Of a DNA stretch of 64,000 nt, positions 33,107-45,056 are shown in pieces. The stretch comes from Anisodus tanguticus. Its lineage: Eukaryota; Streptophyta; Magnoliopsida; Solanales; Solanaceae. Numbering within the stretch: position 1 is the stretch's first letter; every line of letters begins with the position of its first letter. Where the stretch lies: positions 46,148,255 to 46,212,254 of the forward strand of contig CM067555.1 of assembly GCA_034509755.1 (NCBI GenBank). The letters run 5' to 3'. Both the position numbers and the translations under genes were made by a program. The notes beneath the pieces were generated by a model. The model was given only the letters and a program-made list of their open reading frames with translations, had not been told where the DNA came from and made no database searches.

Positions 33107-33470
33107 AGGTTATTGTTGGGGTGACAAATAGTCTTTCATCATTAATCAAAGATATCGAATTTAATGATCTCTGAATATGAAGTTACCTTTGATAAAAAAA
33201 ATTACATTTTAATATAACATTTTAATGAATTTAAATTTAGTTAGACTTCAATACAAACTTACTTAAAAACAAAATTACAATTTAAGATTATAAGAATGGC
33301 CTGTCTGGCCGACAACTCCCCGGTGGCCTCCACCTCTGTTTTGACTTCAATCCACCCCCCACGTGCCCACCTGCTTCCCTTTAATTTTTCCTTCCAACAC
33401 TTCCCTTCCTATTTCATGTTATTTCTTACTACTTGGTAACCTACTTTGACTCAATGTCGAAGCGGTAAAA
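33107..33470. other. Intergenic, no gene seen
   Basis: AT-rich except for a C-rich patch at 33306-33375 (CTCCCCGGTGGCCTCCACCT and onward). I do not recognise it. Confidence 0.3.
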
Positions 33471-33479
33471 AGGACAGTT

Positions 33480-33650
33480 CTGTGTATAAAATATTTTATA
33501 TTAATATGATTCGAGAATAGTTATATCTTAAAAGATATGATGTAGATAGTTTATTTAAATATAAGTATTATTGATTGCTTTCATAACTCAAATTTATAAT
33601 CTATATGTCACATAAAAATAATTTTATTATCGCTCCAAGACCCCCTCCCG
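33480..33650 (-). mobile_element. Au-like SINE, degenerate
   Basis: On the minus strand: GCGATAATAAAATTATTTTT, then ATGTGACATATAGATTATAA, then a corrupted B box TTTGAGTTATGAAAGC, then AATACTTATATTTAAATAAA and CTATCTACATC. The order parallels the Au-like SINEs at 13258 and 13541. Confidence 0.5.
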
Positions 33651-33654
33651 TTTC

Positions 33655-33830
33655 GAGTTTCGAATGCTGTAGTAGGATGAATGATTTCATCATTCTTAAT
33701 TATACTTCTCGAAATCAAGTTGGAAAAAATCTTGGTAAGAGCTCTTTTCTCTTTGATACGTCTTACGTAGTATACATTTAGATAACCAAGACATCAACAC
33801 CGATATCGAATATATTTTGACTCACTGTCA
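33655..33830 (+). mobile_element. SolS-like SINE, copy A
   Basis: GTAGTAGGATGAATGATTTC, then ATTCTTAATTATACTTCTCG, then CTTGGTAAGAGCTC and CCGATATCGAATATA. This parallels the next copy block by block. Confidence 0.5.
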
Positions 33831-33832
33831 AG

Positions 33833-33992
33833 GATTATAGTGGAATGAATAAAATTCTTCTATTTTTTAATCATAGATCTCACGATCGAGCCGCATGAAT
33901 GAAAATTATCTTGATAGAGAGCTCTCCCTCCTCTAATAGGCCTTGCAAAAATTCAGATTAATTGAGACACTACAACATGTACCAAATATACT
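33833..33992 (+). mobile_element. SolS-like SINE, copy B
   Basis: ATTATAGTGGAATGAATAAA (A-box side), then TCTCACGATCGAGCCGCATG (B box). Then ATCTTGATAGAGAGCTCTCC, and CAAAAATTCAGATTAATTGA with ACATGTACCAAATATA at the end. The layout is that of a common Solanaceae SINE family with a GGGAGCGCTTTACC-like core. Confidence 0.55.
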
Positions 33993-34019
33993 TTGACTCA
34001 TCCAGTTAGTTATCTAGAT

Positions 34020-34235
34020 CGCATCTTAAAATTACTGTATAGTGTAATAAAATGATAAAGGTTAATTGATATTCAACTAAAAATTTCAAACTTGTGTCTC
34101 GAGAATGGAGTCTCTTATTGTAGGGAGTATCAAAACCTTGTAAATAGTGAGATTTCTGATACGTCCAAATTATATCTCCGAAAAAAATATAAAGTGATCG
34201 AATGTAAATATATAACCCAATTAAGGTTGGAGTCG
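34020..34235 (+). mobile_element. SolS-like SINE, copy C (very degenerate)
   Basis: TGTATAGTGTAATAAAATGA, TTGTGTCTCGAGAATGGAGT, then CTTATTGTAGGGAGTATC and GATACGTCCAAATTATATCT. This is the same succession of blocks as copies A and B with more changes. Confidence 0.35.
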
Positions 34236-34239
34236 AATT

Positions 34240-35050
34240 CCACATGAAATACGACGAGAAAAAGTACAATTTAAACTTAAGGCTCAATATTTGGTCTAGA
34301 TTTCAAAGATGTTTGAAAATATTTGTTTGTTTGATTATGATCGAATATTTGATTCAAGAAAGTAATGATGCAAATTTGTAATTCAAGTTGTGGGAGAACT
34401 AGGTTTGTGTTCCCTCTGGGTGAATCAATGCAATTGGAGCTATGCTTGATGTCAATTGAATACTTATTTACTAGACTATGAGCCAATTTAAGGTTTATCA
34501 CAAGTTTTCTAACCTATGTGATAAATTCCATCACTGGGCTTTCCCAAGCCCTAGAATGTGCAATTCAATACACCCATTCAAATCTCACATCACACATTTT
34601 ATTTCTAGCTTTGGGTATTAGATAGGAGTTAAATTCCTAAATCCATGTCATTAATATTTTTCCCATCAATTATTCTTTTCCAAGCAATAATATGCTATAG
34701 GCACTACCAAAATTGACCACCATTGATATCATGACATAATGAAACATTAATGGAGTATAACATTGATTAAAAATCTAATCAAGCATTTAAAACACCCAAT
34801 ACATTAATATCACCCATGAGGTCCACAACCCTAGCTATATGCTTAGCTACTCATAATAAATGAAACAAAAACATTAAATAGGTATGAAATCATTGTAACT
34901 TACAAAGTAGTTAAGAATTAAATTGAAGTTGAAATCCAAAGTTGTTAATCTACTCAAAAGCATCAAAACAAGAGCAATGAAATGTTTGGAGTCTTGAAAA
35001 TTCAAACTGAAATTAAATAATCAAATACAAAATCCTAAGCAATTAGTTAT
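34240..35050. other. Intergenic, unclassified
   Basis: No gene seen. The sequence is of ordinary composition for the window, and no repeat ends were recognised. Confidence 0.3.
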
Positions 35051-35406
35051 TGTCCTTAAGGAATTTAATCCCCTCACTGTACCCGAGGTTATGGATTACT
35101 TCCTCCCAGGATAAAACGGATATACATGCGCAGAGTAGCGGTACGTCAAACGCCTTCGACTTCGACGAACTCAAAGTTGGCAACGAAACACAAGTAAGAC
35201 TCGATAGTTTTATTTGTGAAAAAAGAATGCGAGAATTTCGGATGCAGAAATTTTTGGTTTTGGTATGTTTAAAATGAGGTATTGCCTTAGTTTATATAGC
35301 CTTGAAGGTGCCTCTTCGAATAGGTTGGTGATCTGTTCGGAAAGGTTGCCTTCCATTTCTCATTCACACCAACTTGGCTAGTTTTATTCATTAACTAGCT
35401 TTAACA
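35051..35406 (-). repeat. 3' LTR of copia-3
   Basis: 356-bp LTR with plus-strand ends TGTCCTTAAGGAATTTAATC and AACTAGCTTTAACA (TG...CA). It abuts a purine tract (CATGTGGGGGAT on the minus strand). It contains GGCTATATAAACTAAGG on the minus strand near 35290-35306, a TATA-like promoter element. Confidence 0.75.
35290..35306 (-). promoter_or_regulatory. TATA-like box in the copia-3 LTR
   Basis: Minus-strand GGCTATATAAACTAAGG lies in the middle of the LTR, the position expected for the retrotransposon promoter at the U3/R border. Confidence 0.5.
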
Positions 35407-35913
35407 ATCCCCCACATGAATGGGGAATGGCTATATGATGAAAAACATGCATGACAAAAAACTCGTGTGATTCGTAAGCAAGGATTAATCGCATCCGGAT
35501 AAGTAGATTTCTCTTTGAACTTTCCGTAGTGAACATATGTCGATATACTCGGTCAATCGGTAGATGTGATATCCTTGAACCGTCGAGCTTTGGTGTATAC
35601 CTAGACAACCACATGTCACACAATTAACCCTTTAACCGTCTTTGGTTCTCATTGTTTTGTTCGTTTCACCATGAACACCGCCCTGGTTCATAAGTGCGTA
35701 GAGAATTGGCCTTACATAATTCTCCTTGAAGCGGCTTACACTTCACACTTACATAGGTGATTCCTAAATGTGTCATCCCGTAGATACACTATTTGATATA
35801 CCCCGTACCAAACTTAGGAACCATTAAAAAGCCGCAATGCTTTATCCTGGTATCGAACATTGTCTCATCACGAGAATGGACCAAAGAGTTATTGTGACAA
35901 TGTTGAACCGTCA

Positions 35914-36450
35914 TTAATGACTTTGTTTGATCTCTTTGAACCTAGATCTTGGGATCTCCAGTCTTCTAGGTAGAGTTACCGTCACGATGACTTGTCCTCG
36001 GCCATAGTCCCATTCCCTTGATGATCTTTCAACTACCTCTCTAGTTAGGCCTTTAGTTAGTGGATCCGACACATTATCTCTTGACTTAACATAGTCAATT
36101 GTGATAATTCCACTAGAGAGTAGTTGTCTAACGGTATTATGTCTTCGTCGTATGTGACGAGACTTTCTGTTGTACATAAGGCTCCCGCTCTTCCTATTGC
36201 CGCTTGGCTATCGCAATGTATGCATATAGGAGCCAACGGTTTGGGCCAAAATGGAATATCTTCTAAGAAATTCCGAGCCATTCAAACCTTCTTCACCGGC
36301 TTTGTCTAAAGCTATGAACTCGATTCCATTGTAGAGCGGGCGATACATGTCCGTTTGGATGACTTCCAAGACACTCGCTCCTCCACCTATGGTAAAAACA
36401 TATCCACTTGTGGATTTAGTTTCGCTAAACCGGTGATCCAATTTGCATCA
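35914..36450 (-). pseudogene. copia-3 RNase H
   Basis: Blocks in order on the minus strand are TKSTSGYVFTIGGGA, a frame break, then EFIALDKAGEEG, then PICIHCDSQAAIGRAG, then NRKSRHIRRRHNTVRQLLSS and NVSDPLTKGLTREVVE. The -SxSEFIAL- and DSQAAI blocks are the RNase H acidic-residue regions. Several frame changes break it. Confidence 0.82.
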
Positions 36451-36788
36451 CCGTATCCTTCAATAACTGCAGGATACCTGTTATAATGCAAAGCAAAGTT
36501 TTGAGTATGTTTTAAATACCCCAAAACTCGTTTCATCGCCAACAATGTTTTTGGTCGGGATTACTAGTGTAGCGACTTAGTTTACTTATAGCACATGCAA
36601 TATCGTGTCGCGTACAGTTCATGATATACATCAAACTTCCCAACACTCGGCATAATCCAATTGAGAATGACTTTCACCTTTATTCTTTGCAAGAGCAAGG
36701 TTCATATCAATTGGCGTCTTTGCAACTTTAAAGTCCAAATACTTGAACTTTTCAAGTACCGTTTCAATATAATGAGATTGAGACAATG

Positions 36789-37701
36789 CTAGACCTTGAG
36801 GAGTCTTATGGATTTTAATTCCCGAATTAAATCGGCAACTCCTAAGTCTTTCATATCAAACTTACTAGCAAGCATGCGCTTAGTAGCATTTATGTTAGCA
36901 ATGTCGTTACTCATTATCAACATATCATCCACGTACAAACAAACAATGACTACGTGGTTTGGAGTGTTCTTAATGTAGACACATTTATCACACTCATTTA
37001 TCTTGAATCCATTTGACAAGCATTGTATGGTCAAATTTTGCATGCCACATGTTTGGGTGCTTGTTTTAGTCCGTAAAGAGACTTAACAAGTCGACACACC
37101 TTCTTCTCTTTCCCTGGAACTACAAACCCTCAAAGTTGTTCCATGTAAATTTCTTCCTCTAACTCTCCATTTAAGAAGGTGTTTTCACATCCATTTGATG
37201 GATTTCAAGACCGTACACGGCGGCTAACGCTACTAACACCCGAATAGATGTAATCCTCGTTACCGGCGAGTATGTATCAAAGTAATCAAGACCTTCTCGT
37301 TGTCTAAACCCTTTAACAACTAGTCTTGCCTTATATTTATCAATAGTACCATCGCTTTCATTTTCTCGCTTGAAAATCCATTTGGAACCTAAAGGTTTAT
37401 TCCCTCGAGGAAGGTCAACCAATTCCCAAGTATGGTTGTTTAAGATGGATTCTATCTCACTATTGATTGCCTCTTTCCAAAATTGAGCTTCCGATGAAGA
37501 CATAGCTTCGTTGAAGGTTCGAGGCTCATTCTCCAACAAAAATGTTAGAAATTCTCGGTCCAAATGAAGTAGACGTCCTTTGACGTTTGCTGCGTCTCGC
37601 TTTTTCCTCATCGTGAATATTTTCCTTTGTTTCTTCCCGAGGTCGTTTAGATTCTTTGCTAGACGACTCACATTCCTTTTTATACGGATATATGGTTTCA
37701 A
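36789..37701 (-). pseudogene. copia-3 reverse transcriptase
   Basis: The N-terminal part (37701-37171) has FWKEAINSEIESILNNHTWE, LGSKWIFKRENESDGT and KARLVVKGFRQREGLDYFDT, ending HQMDVKTPS at a frameshift. The catalytic block CLYVDDMLIMSND lies in 37043-36789, preceded by ECDKCVYIKN. The DVKTAFLNG-type region is damaged. Confidence 0.88.
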
Positions 37702-37733
37702 AGAAGTCGCATTATCCGATTCAATTACCGTAT

Positions 37734-38550
37734 TTACTCGAATGTCGGGATTTTCCGATTTGTGAACTGAAATCGATATGCCTTACTATTTGTGGCATAT
37801 CCTATGAAAACACAATCAATGGTTTTAGGTCCTATTTTTACCCTTTTGGGTTTAGGAATTTGCACCTTGGCCAAACACCCCCACACTTTGAAGTATCCCA
37901 AATTGGGCTTCCTTCCTTTCCACTTTTCGTATGGAATAGATTTTGTTTTGCTATGGGGCACTCGATTGAGTATTCGGCTAGTCGTTAGAATGGCTTCCCC
38001 CCACAAGTTCTCGGGGTAAACAAGAACTTATTAACAGGGCATTCATAATTTCTTTCGTGGTTCTATTTTTCCTTTCCGCAATTCCGTTTGATTGTGGCGA
38101 GTAAGGGCGCTTGTTTGATGAATAATGCCATGTTCCAAACATATTTGTTCAAAAGGAGATTCATATTCACCGCCCCTATCACTCCTTATCATTTTAATCT
38201 TTTTGTTAAGTTGAGTCTCAACTTCGCTTTGTATTGCTCGAATGCTTCAATTGCTTCATCTTTACTATTAAGTAAATAAACGTAGCAATACCGCGTACTA
38301 TCGTCGAAGAAAAGTTATGAAATACTTCTTTCCACCGCGAGATGTGATTGACTTCATGTCACAAATATCTCGTATAGATTAAGTCTAAAGGACTTGAATT
38401 CCTTTCAACCGACTTATAAGGATGTTTAACATACTTAGACTCAACACAGATTTGACATTTTGATTGATTGCATTCAAACTTAGGCAATACTTCCAAACTA
38501 ATCATTTTTCGCAAGGTTCGTAATTGACATGTCCTAAACGTGAATGCCAT
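37734..38550 (-). pseudogene. copia-3 integrase
   Basis: The zinc-binding end is near 38500 (C-x2-C in SKCQICVESKYVKHP). The core region is strongly broken. The C-terminal part (38006-37734) includes WGEAILTTSRILNRVPHSKT, SIPYEKWKGRKPNLGYFKVW and GCLAKVQIPKPKRVKIGPKT. Confidence 0.82.
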
Positions 38551-38828
38551 AAATTATTTGACTCAAGTAAGTAAGACGAAGCGTAAACTTTATTATTATT
38601 GGCAACGACCATTACATTCGCCTTTGAAAAGGCCCTCTGAGGTAACCTTTTCCTATGTACATCTCGTTCTTACTTATTACAACCTTGTCGAAACAAAAAC
38701 ACACTTAAAACCGTTCTTTACTAGAAGTCCGGTAGATACTAGATTTTTCCTAATTTCGGGAACATGACAGACGTTGTTAAGAGTCACCACCTTGCCGTAT
38801 GTCATCTTCGCAGATCTTTCCATAACCT

Positions 38829-39050
38829 TCAATTTTGGCCGTTGCGAATTTCCCATATATATGGTATCGTCTTGATCTTGGCGGGAGCATATGAAGCAAA
38901 GGCTTCTCTAGCAAGACAAATGTGGCGAGTGGCGCCAGAGTCAATCCACCACTCTTTCGGATTTCCCACTAAGTTGCACTCAGACAACATAGCGCACAAG
39001 TCATCAACTTCCTCGTTTGTTTCAACCATATTAGCCTGACCCTTCTTCTT
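38829..39050 (-). pseudogene. copia-3 protease
   Basis: Minus-strand sequence reads NPKEWWIDSGATRHICLARE, holding the aspartic protease motif (DSGAT). It is preceded by LCAMLSECNLVG. Only this short segment is open. Confidence 0.85.
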
Positions 39051-39989
39051 TACCTTTTTCGGAGCACGACAGTCTGCAACTTTGTGTCCGATTTTTCCAC
39101 AATTGTGGCGCTTTCCCTTGAATTTCTTCTTGTTGGGATAGCTCCTTGGTCCCGATGCATTTTTCCTCTTTTTCGCATTAGTTGGGCGGTTTCAACAATA
39201 TGTGCTCCCCCTATGGTTGATCTCACATTTGCCTTCTTCTCCGCTGCCTTGTTATCTTCCTCGATTCTCAAACGGACGATGAGATCCTCCAGTGTCATCT
39301 CCTTTCGCTTGTGTTTCAAGTAATTTTTGAAGTCCTTCCATGAAGGAGGCAACTTCTCTATTACCGCCGCAACTTGAAACGCCCCACTAATCACCAAACC
39401 TTCAAATGAGTAGATCGTGGATGATAACCTCGCAACTCTTGAACTTGAGTAACAACAGACTTGCCATCTACCATTTTGTAGTCCGTAAACTTGGCAAATG
39501 ATAAATTTCTTTAATCCAAAGATCTTCTCGTTTTATATTTCTTTTCCAACGCATCCCATAGATCTTTTGATGTTTCCACATTACTATAGACGTTGTAAAG
39601 ATCATCCTCCAAATCCGCTAAGAATATAATTCTTGCACAAAAAATCTGAGTGCTTCCATGCCTCGATTCTACAACAAAACGTTCATTCTCGTGTGTTGAT
39701 TCCAAAAATCGGAACGACCTCCTTAATAAACTTTTGGAGGTTTAAAGTAGTTAAATAGAAGAACATCTTTTGTTGCCATCGTTTGAAATCAATTCCGGTG
39801 AATTTTCCAGGCTTCTCTGCCGAGCCGGTCTTTGGTGCAAAGACGACCGGAGGACGCAAAGATTGCTCGTAGAACCAACCATGGGGCTAGTGTGGCGCAA
39901 GCAGTAGCATTCAAATTTGGAGTCATGTCTCCCATTTCGCCGTCAAAACGAAGCAACAGAAAAAGTTTAATAAACGGTGAAGACTTCAA
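39050..39989 (-). pseudogene. copia-3 gag
   Basis: The upstream part (39705-39511) has LEDDLYNVYSNVETSKDLWD and ALEKKYKTRRSLD. The downstream part (39397-39050) has VIEKLPPSWKDFKNYLKHKR and KEMTLEDLIVRLRIEEDNKA. A C-terminal stretch in another frame, CGKIGHKVADC, is the CCHC zinc knuckle near 39100. The N-terminal segment with the first Met region lies at 39989-39789. Confidence 0.82.
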
Positions 39990-40103
39990 ACCGAATCAGT
40001 TTTGACAAAAAGAGATGTAATACACAATGGTGAAGATTTTATTTCTTCAAACCGAATCAAGGTTACACAAACAGATTTAAAATCCTTGAAACGAAATGCG
40101 TAA

Positions 40104-40552
40104 ATTGTATGTTGTATACTTGATGAAGTTTTTATATCTTCAAATCAAGTACCCAAATGAGTAGAAAATTATGAAAACTTTAATCTCAACCTAGAGTAAA
40201 AATTCGAAGATTTTAGTCTCCAAACAACATATTAGTTCGTTACACCGAAACAACAAACACCTTTTTTTTTTCCAATAAATTGTATGTTGTATACTTGATG
40301 AAGTTTTTATATCTTCAAATCAAGTACCCAACGGAGTAGAAAGTTATGGAAACTTTAATCTCAACCGGAGTAGAAAATCCAAAGATTTTAGTCTCCAAAC
40401 AACATACAAGTTCGTTACATCGAAACAACAAACATACACCTTTTTTTTTTCCAAGTAAATTGTATGTTGTATACTTGATGAAGTTTTTATATCTTCAAAT
40501 CAAGTACCCAACGGAGTAGAAAGTTATGAAAACTTTAATCTCAATCGGAGTA
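40104..40552 (-). repeat. Tandem repeat, 175-180 bp units, in the copia-3 leader
   Basis: Three head-to-tail copies begin ATTGTATGTTGTATACTTGA at 40104, 40279 and 40459. The first two are 175 and 180 bp and the third is cut at 94 bp. Each carries ATATCTTCAAATCAAGTACC and a poly(T) or poly(A) run at its junction. They sit between the start of gag and the missing 5' LTR of copia-3. Confidence 0.9.
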
Positions 40553-40555
40553 TTC

Positions 40556-40920
40556 ATTAGCCCCCCCCAAAATCCATGCACACAAATTTGACAAAAATAT
40601 CCATGCGTCAGCATCAGCGAACCGCAGATCAATTCGCAAGTCGTGCAATTCCACCGCGGGCTGTGTCATCTTTTAGGTCTTCAGTGACATGGTTTGTTGT
40701 TCGCAGACACGACCTGCGACATCGCAGGTCATGCCACAGACCAGCCTTTGTCTTGTTTAGTTTCTTCATTTTCCTATTGCGGTTTGCGATGCATCTGCGA
40801 TCCGAAATAATTGCTGCGGCATGACTGCGGAGCGCAAGTCATGTTTTCTGGTCTTTTTGCTCTTTTTCGCTTGCATTTAATCTCTGCACTCCTTGTCCTA
40901 CAAAACAACACATATACGTA
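40556..40920. other. Unclassified GC-richer segment with small palindromes
   Basis: GC-richer than its surroundings. It contains GACCTGCGACATCGCAGGTC at 40711-40730, a perfect 9-bp inverted repeat around two bases, and repeated GCAAGTC and TGCGA words. It looks like part of a repeated element but I cannot name it. Confidence 0.35.
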
Positions 40921-41708
40921 AGAAATGACGTAAAATATACTTTAAGATAAACAAAAGCGTAAGTAAAAGACATCAATTATACCGTAATTTTACGGTACAT
41001 CAATTTCTATTGCAAATAATCGGATTAGTTGAGTCAAGGAATTCCGGATACTGAATGATTAAATCAGCGAAAATATAATATACTTAGAACATCAATTACA
41101 AAGCATCAAAAGATTTGCTCAGTAGATTGGACCCAAAATCAAAACTTATGAGCTTTTCTATCAATCTAAGTTAATATTATACTCTATTTGTTTCAAAATA
41201 TTTGTCTTATTTTTCTTTTTAGTTTGTTTAAAAAATATATTTCTTTTCTTTTTTGATAACTCTTTAATTTCAATTTTTCACGTGTCATGTTTAGGACCAT
41301 AAGATTAAATAACATTTTCATATACTACATATCTTTAGTTAACAACCACAAGATTCAAAAGTCTTTTTTATTTTTTTAAATTCTGTGTCAAGTTAAAATC
41401 AGACAAACATTTTAAAACTGAAGAAATAATTAAATTTATAATTAAATATTACTAATAATCTTTTTTTAAAATAAATAAATTAAAATTGTTGTGTTCATGT
41501 TAATCAACTCCCTGAAACTGTCCTGAGTAAGATATGGATAAGACAAATTCATAGTAGGACTAGCTGCTGCTATTTAGTTCGTGAGGTTACGTGGGGTTCA
41601 TTTTTGGATTTGACATCTATGATTCTGTGTTCCAAATCCTCCTCTTTTTTTAAAAAAAAGGATTCAAGATAGTGTGTATATATATATATATACTCCTAAG
41701 AAGGAAGG
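40921..41708. other. AT-rich intergenic, no gene seen
   Basis: No gene. A (TA)n run lies near 41678. The stretch 41180-41430 (TTTCAAAATATTTGTCTTAT and onward) resembles the interior of Stowaway-like MITEs. Confidence 0.3.
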
Positions 41709-42230
41709 GCGGGGGTGGTACGGTATTAAAAATTTTGGTTAGGTAATTTTGATTTTTAATTTTTTAAAATACAATATTATTATCATACCAAAATTCGATA
41801 TGGTTCAATATTTTTTAGTTGGATTTTGGTATTTTGCAATACAGTAATTTGATCGACTTCGACTTACATATAATCATATAATAAATAATTATGACTTCGA
41901 CTTTTCAGAAAACGTTTCAATTATATCATACTAAAACCTTAAACATGTAAAAATATTTAAAAGAAAGTACAAATAACTACCTTCGTTAATCAATTACACA
42001 AAAAAGCAATATTTCAATCAAGATAGAGTAGTCAAAGTTTCAACTTATAAACAATTAACACTAGTTTATAAATTTGCTAGTATTATAATAATAATATATA
42101 TGCATTGTATATATGACTATATAATTCGATACAATATTTGATATTTAAACATTTTCTTATAAATACCAAGCATCGTACCGAATATCAATCTTTTTTAAAA
42201 ATACATATCAAATATCATAATATCGAGGAT
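41709..42230. mobile_element. Putative MITE with GGTACGGTAT end
   Basis: Begins GGGCGGGGGTGGTACGGTAT and ends with CATCGTACCGAATATCAATC, then AAATATCATAATATCGAGG. The inverted GGTACGG/CCGTACC-like words and the repeated AATACCAAAATTC theme suggest a decayed non-autonomous element. Ends and TSD are not resolved. Confidence 0.35.
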
Positions 42231-43399
42231 GTAAGCTCATTTTCATTCTTGGTTCAATCGGGAAACTTAAAGAGGCAATGGTTATAATAATATTATGGCA
42301 AATGTTAGTGGTCCGAGTCCACATCAAGCCTGAATCGATCTTTTTTATTCAATCTAGATCCCCATATAATTGATATGTGCGATATCAAGTATGCTAACAC
42401 GAATCTTGAACGGTCGTAATCAAATCTCTCAATCGTTAACTTGACATACTTTGATTAAATATAAAATTTTAGAGAAAGAAAGATTTTTGTAATATATCAT
42501 GAGATTTATGCTATAAAAAAATGTCTTTATGAATAAAATGAAAATATCAAAGTTAAATTATTTTTAAATATAAAAAAATATTGGGATAAAATAATTGAAA
42601 TAGTTCTACAGAAAATGAAATAGTGAAAAGTGTAAGAGGAAATTTAGACGAACAGCCAGTTGTGGATGTAGAGGGTAATAGTTCATATTTAATTTATTAT
42701 AATAGTTTCGTAATCGTTTTACTCAAGTTACCTATTACTAATGTTTACTATAGAAATTATTAGTTATTACCTTTAATTTGCTTTTTAGCGTTTATGCTTA
42801 TCATCATTAGTTTAATTTTGTGTTTATAATATGTAGATCATTTCTCTTGTAATTTACGAACCTCCACTTTAGAACTGGCATCGCCATAAAGAGAAGGGAG
42901 TTTCCTATAGTAAGGTGTAGTTATAAAGTTGTTAACTAATACAACCACTTTGAATTACATGGAATGTCGATAATCCATTGTACAAGGAAATACTAAGAAT
43001 AACGTATTTTAAGATTATCTTGGTCTTACTTTTTCAGTTTATGCATGGGGTATATTTGGAATAGTATTTATTTATTCATTCATTTATCCAAATTTTTTTT
43101 GTAACTAATACGTACAGTATACAAAAATTTACTCGATATATACCATTTACTTGATAAGAATTACTAGATAACTTCTTTTATTAGTTATCATCATACGAGA
43201 AACATTATTAATTATTATAATGTGTAAAATATCTTAACCAGACACTATCCTATGTAACTTTAAGCCCATATATTTTCTAAGATATATAAAATGGTGGCAT
43301 GAGTTTTATTGAGATGGTTTTCTCATGGGTTCATGAATAAATATGATTTACCAACAAGAGTCGTGATGGAGTAGTACACTCTCTTTCATTTTTAACCAA
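42231..43399. other. AT-rich intergenic, nothing recognised
   Basis: No credible frame or repeat. Confidence 0.3.
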
Positions 43400-43545
43400 A
43401 AGTTTAATTTATGCTTGATCCCCGCGTATTAATCGCTTTTATTAGGGAGTGCTTCATTTTTTAATGTAGAATTTTCGATCCTGGCGTGAATTCGAATTTA
43501 ATTGAACTCATATATGAATATCGAACATCGAGTAGGAAATAAAAA
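43400..43545 (+). mobile_element. SolS-like SINE 3' portion
   Basis: AGGGAGTGCTTCATTTTTTA, ATGTAGAATTTTCGATCCTG, GCGTGAATTCGAATTTAATT and GAACTCATATATGAATATCG, then AACATCGAGTAGG and AAAT repeats. This is the same block order as the SINEs at 33.6-34.2 kb, with the tail better preserved. Confidence 0.6.
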
Positions 43546-45051
43546 TAAATAAATAATAGAGTATGATGTAATTTGGTGTGCAATAAAGGTGCAATCAGAT
43601 AAACTTCTAATTACTAAATTAAATTTGTTTTGAGTCAAAATTATTGAATTTAAATGAACCGGTAACTTAAGGTTACATTCGCATTTAATGAACCGATGCG
43701 ATGAATTTGGGGCTAATTGGTATCAGATACCAAATGATTATAACAAGTCTTGGAATGTGTTAGACAGCAAAATACTTGAGCATGTATATATGACTTCAAT
43801 TATAATCTAGAGAAGAACATGAATGTATGTGTGTGTGTTTAGGACCATGAGCAGCTATAATTCAAGACAGGTACGCCAAGAAGTTAATAAATTCAATTTG
43901 CATTCTCATATTATGTAGTTGTCAAAGACAACCTCAATTCTTTAGCAAACAAAGGGTAGCATATTGATGCTGGAAGCTTCAATATATATAGGATCATGCC
44001 ATATTAATTGAATATCTTAATAAACATTGGACTTTGTTTCTCTTACTCTTATTTCTTCTCATGTCTTGATTTGGAGAGAATAGTCTAGAATCATCACCTC
44101 TCTTTCACTATAAAAAAAAACATGTATTAACTGATCATATTGTATATTTTATGATGACATTTTATGTTGAAGAAGTAAGCAACCCTAATTTATCTATCAT
44201 TTCTATTAAATAAAACGTTTTATAACAGACACAATTAGTCTACAAAGGTGTCATTCAAAGGAATATGTACAATTGTTTATCTAAACATGTGCCAATTTCA
44301 ACATCAATCGTTCATATTTAGGGCAATTAATATCTTAAACGTAGTGTTCTACACTCCTCAAAACCTAAAATTACCCCATTGTTCTAACAGTAAACACATC
44401 AATAAAGTTTATCATTCAGAGCTATCTATTCAATGTGGAGGCAAATTAGGATTTTAAGTCAGTGGATGCAGTCTTCTAGGTAACATATCGGATTTCGTCT
44501 TAGTGTTTGTGAGTGTATGTATTCATATATAATGTATGTGTACGCATGTATATATATATATCTATATATAAAGATATATATATAATTTGAGTTGGACAAT
44601 ACCGAGCGTATACTCATCCAAATACATCCGCACCAATATTCTTGTTTGTAACTATACTGAGACTGTTTCTTAGAACGAATAAATATCGTAATAACTAGTC
44701 TTTGTTAATAATATTATCTACGTTACAAATTAAAAAAGATAAATAACGTTGTAAACGGAGGAAATTACGTCTAATATTCATGATGATGGTTTTATTTTCA
44801 ACATTATTGATTGTTACACATAAATTAAAACTTAATTTTTATTGCCTCCTATTATGTGAAAAGTGTACCGACACCCTTTTTGTTTCATCATGGGTTCATG
44901 GTTTGTTGACTTTGTTCACATTCAACTTTAGACCTAAACCTTTTTAAAAAGAAAAACATTAAGTCCACTTGACTACTCCAACACTGAAATGTGCGTAATA
45001 CTTTTGTTTTTATTAAAAAATAATTTATTAAAATATAAAATACTTAATGTT
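43546..45051. other. AT-rich intergenic, no gene seen
   Basis: No supported gene. A TA-rich microsatellite lies near 44551-44585. Confidence 0.3.
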
Positions 45052-45056
45052 GATCT

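Larger units (their letters stand above)
35051..40552 (-). mobile_element. copia remnant, Tork-like (copia-3), lacking a 5' LTR
   Basis: Minus-strand copia element. The 3' LTR is at 35051-35406. RNase H, RT, integrase, protease and gag follow upward to about 39990. Beyond lies a leader made of tandem repeats to 40552. No 5' LTR matching the 3' LTR is found upstream, so the 5' end was lost or replaced. Coding parts carry many stops and frameshifts. Assignment to the Tork-type lineage rests on the WWIDSGATRH protease and the gag style. Confidence 0.85.

Noticed and set aside
40104..40552. CRISPR-like array
   Set aside because: Units are 175-180 bp, contiguous without spacers, and in a plant nuclear setting. 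It is an ordinary tandem repeat.
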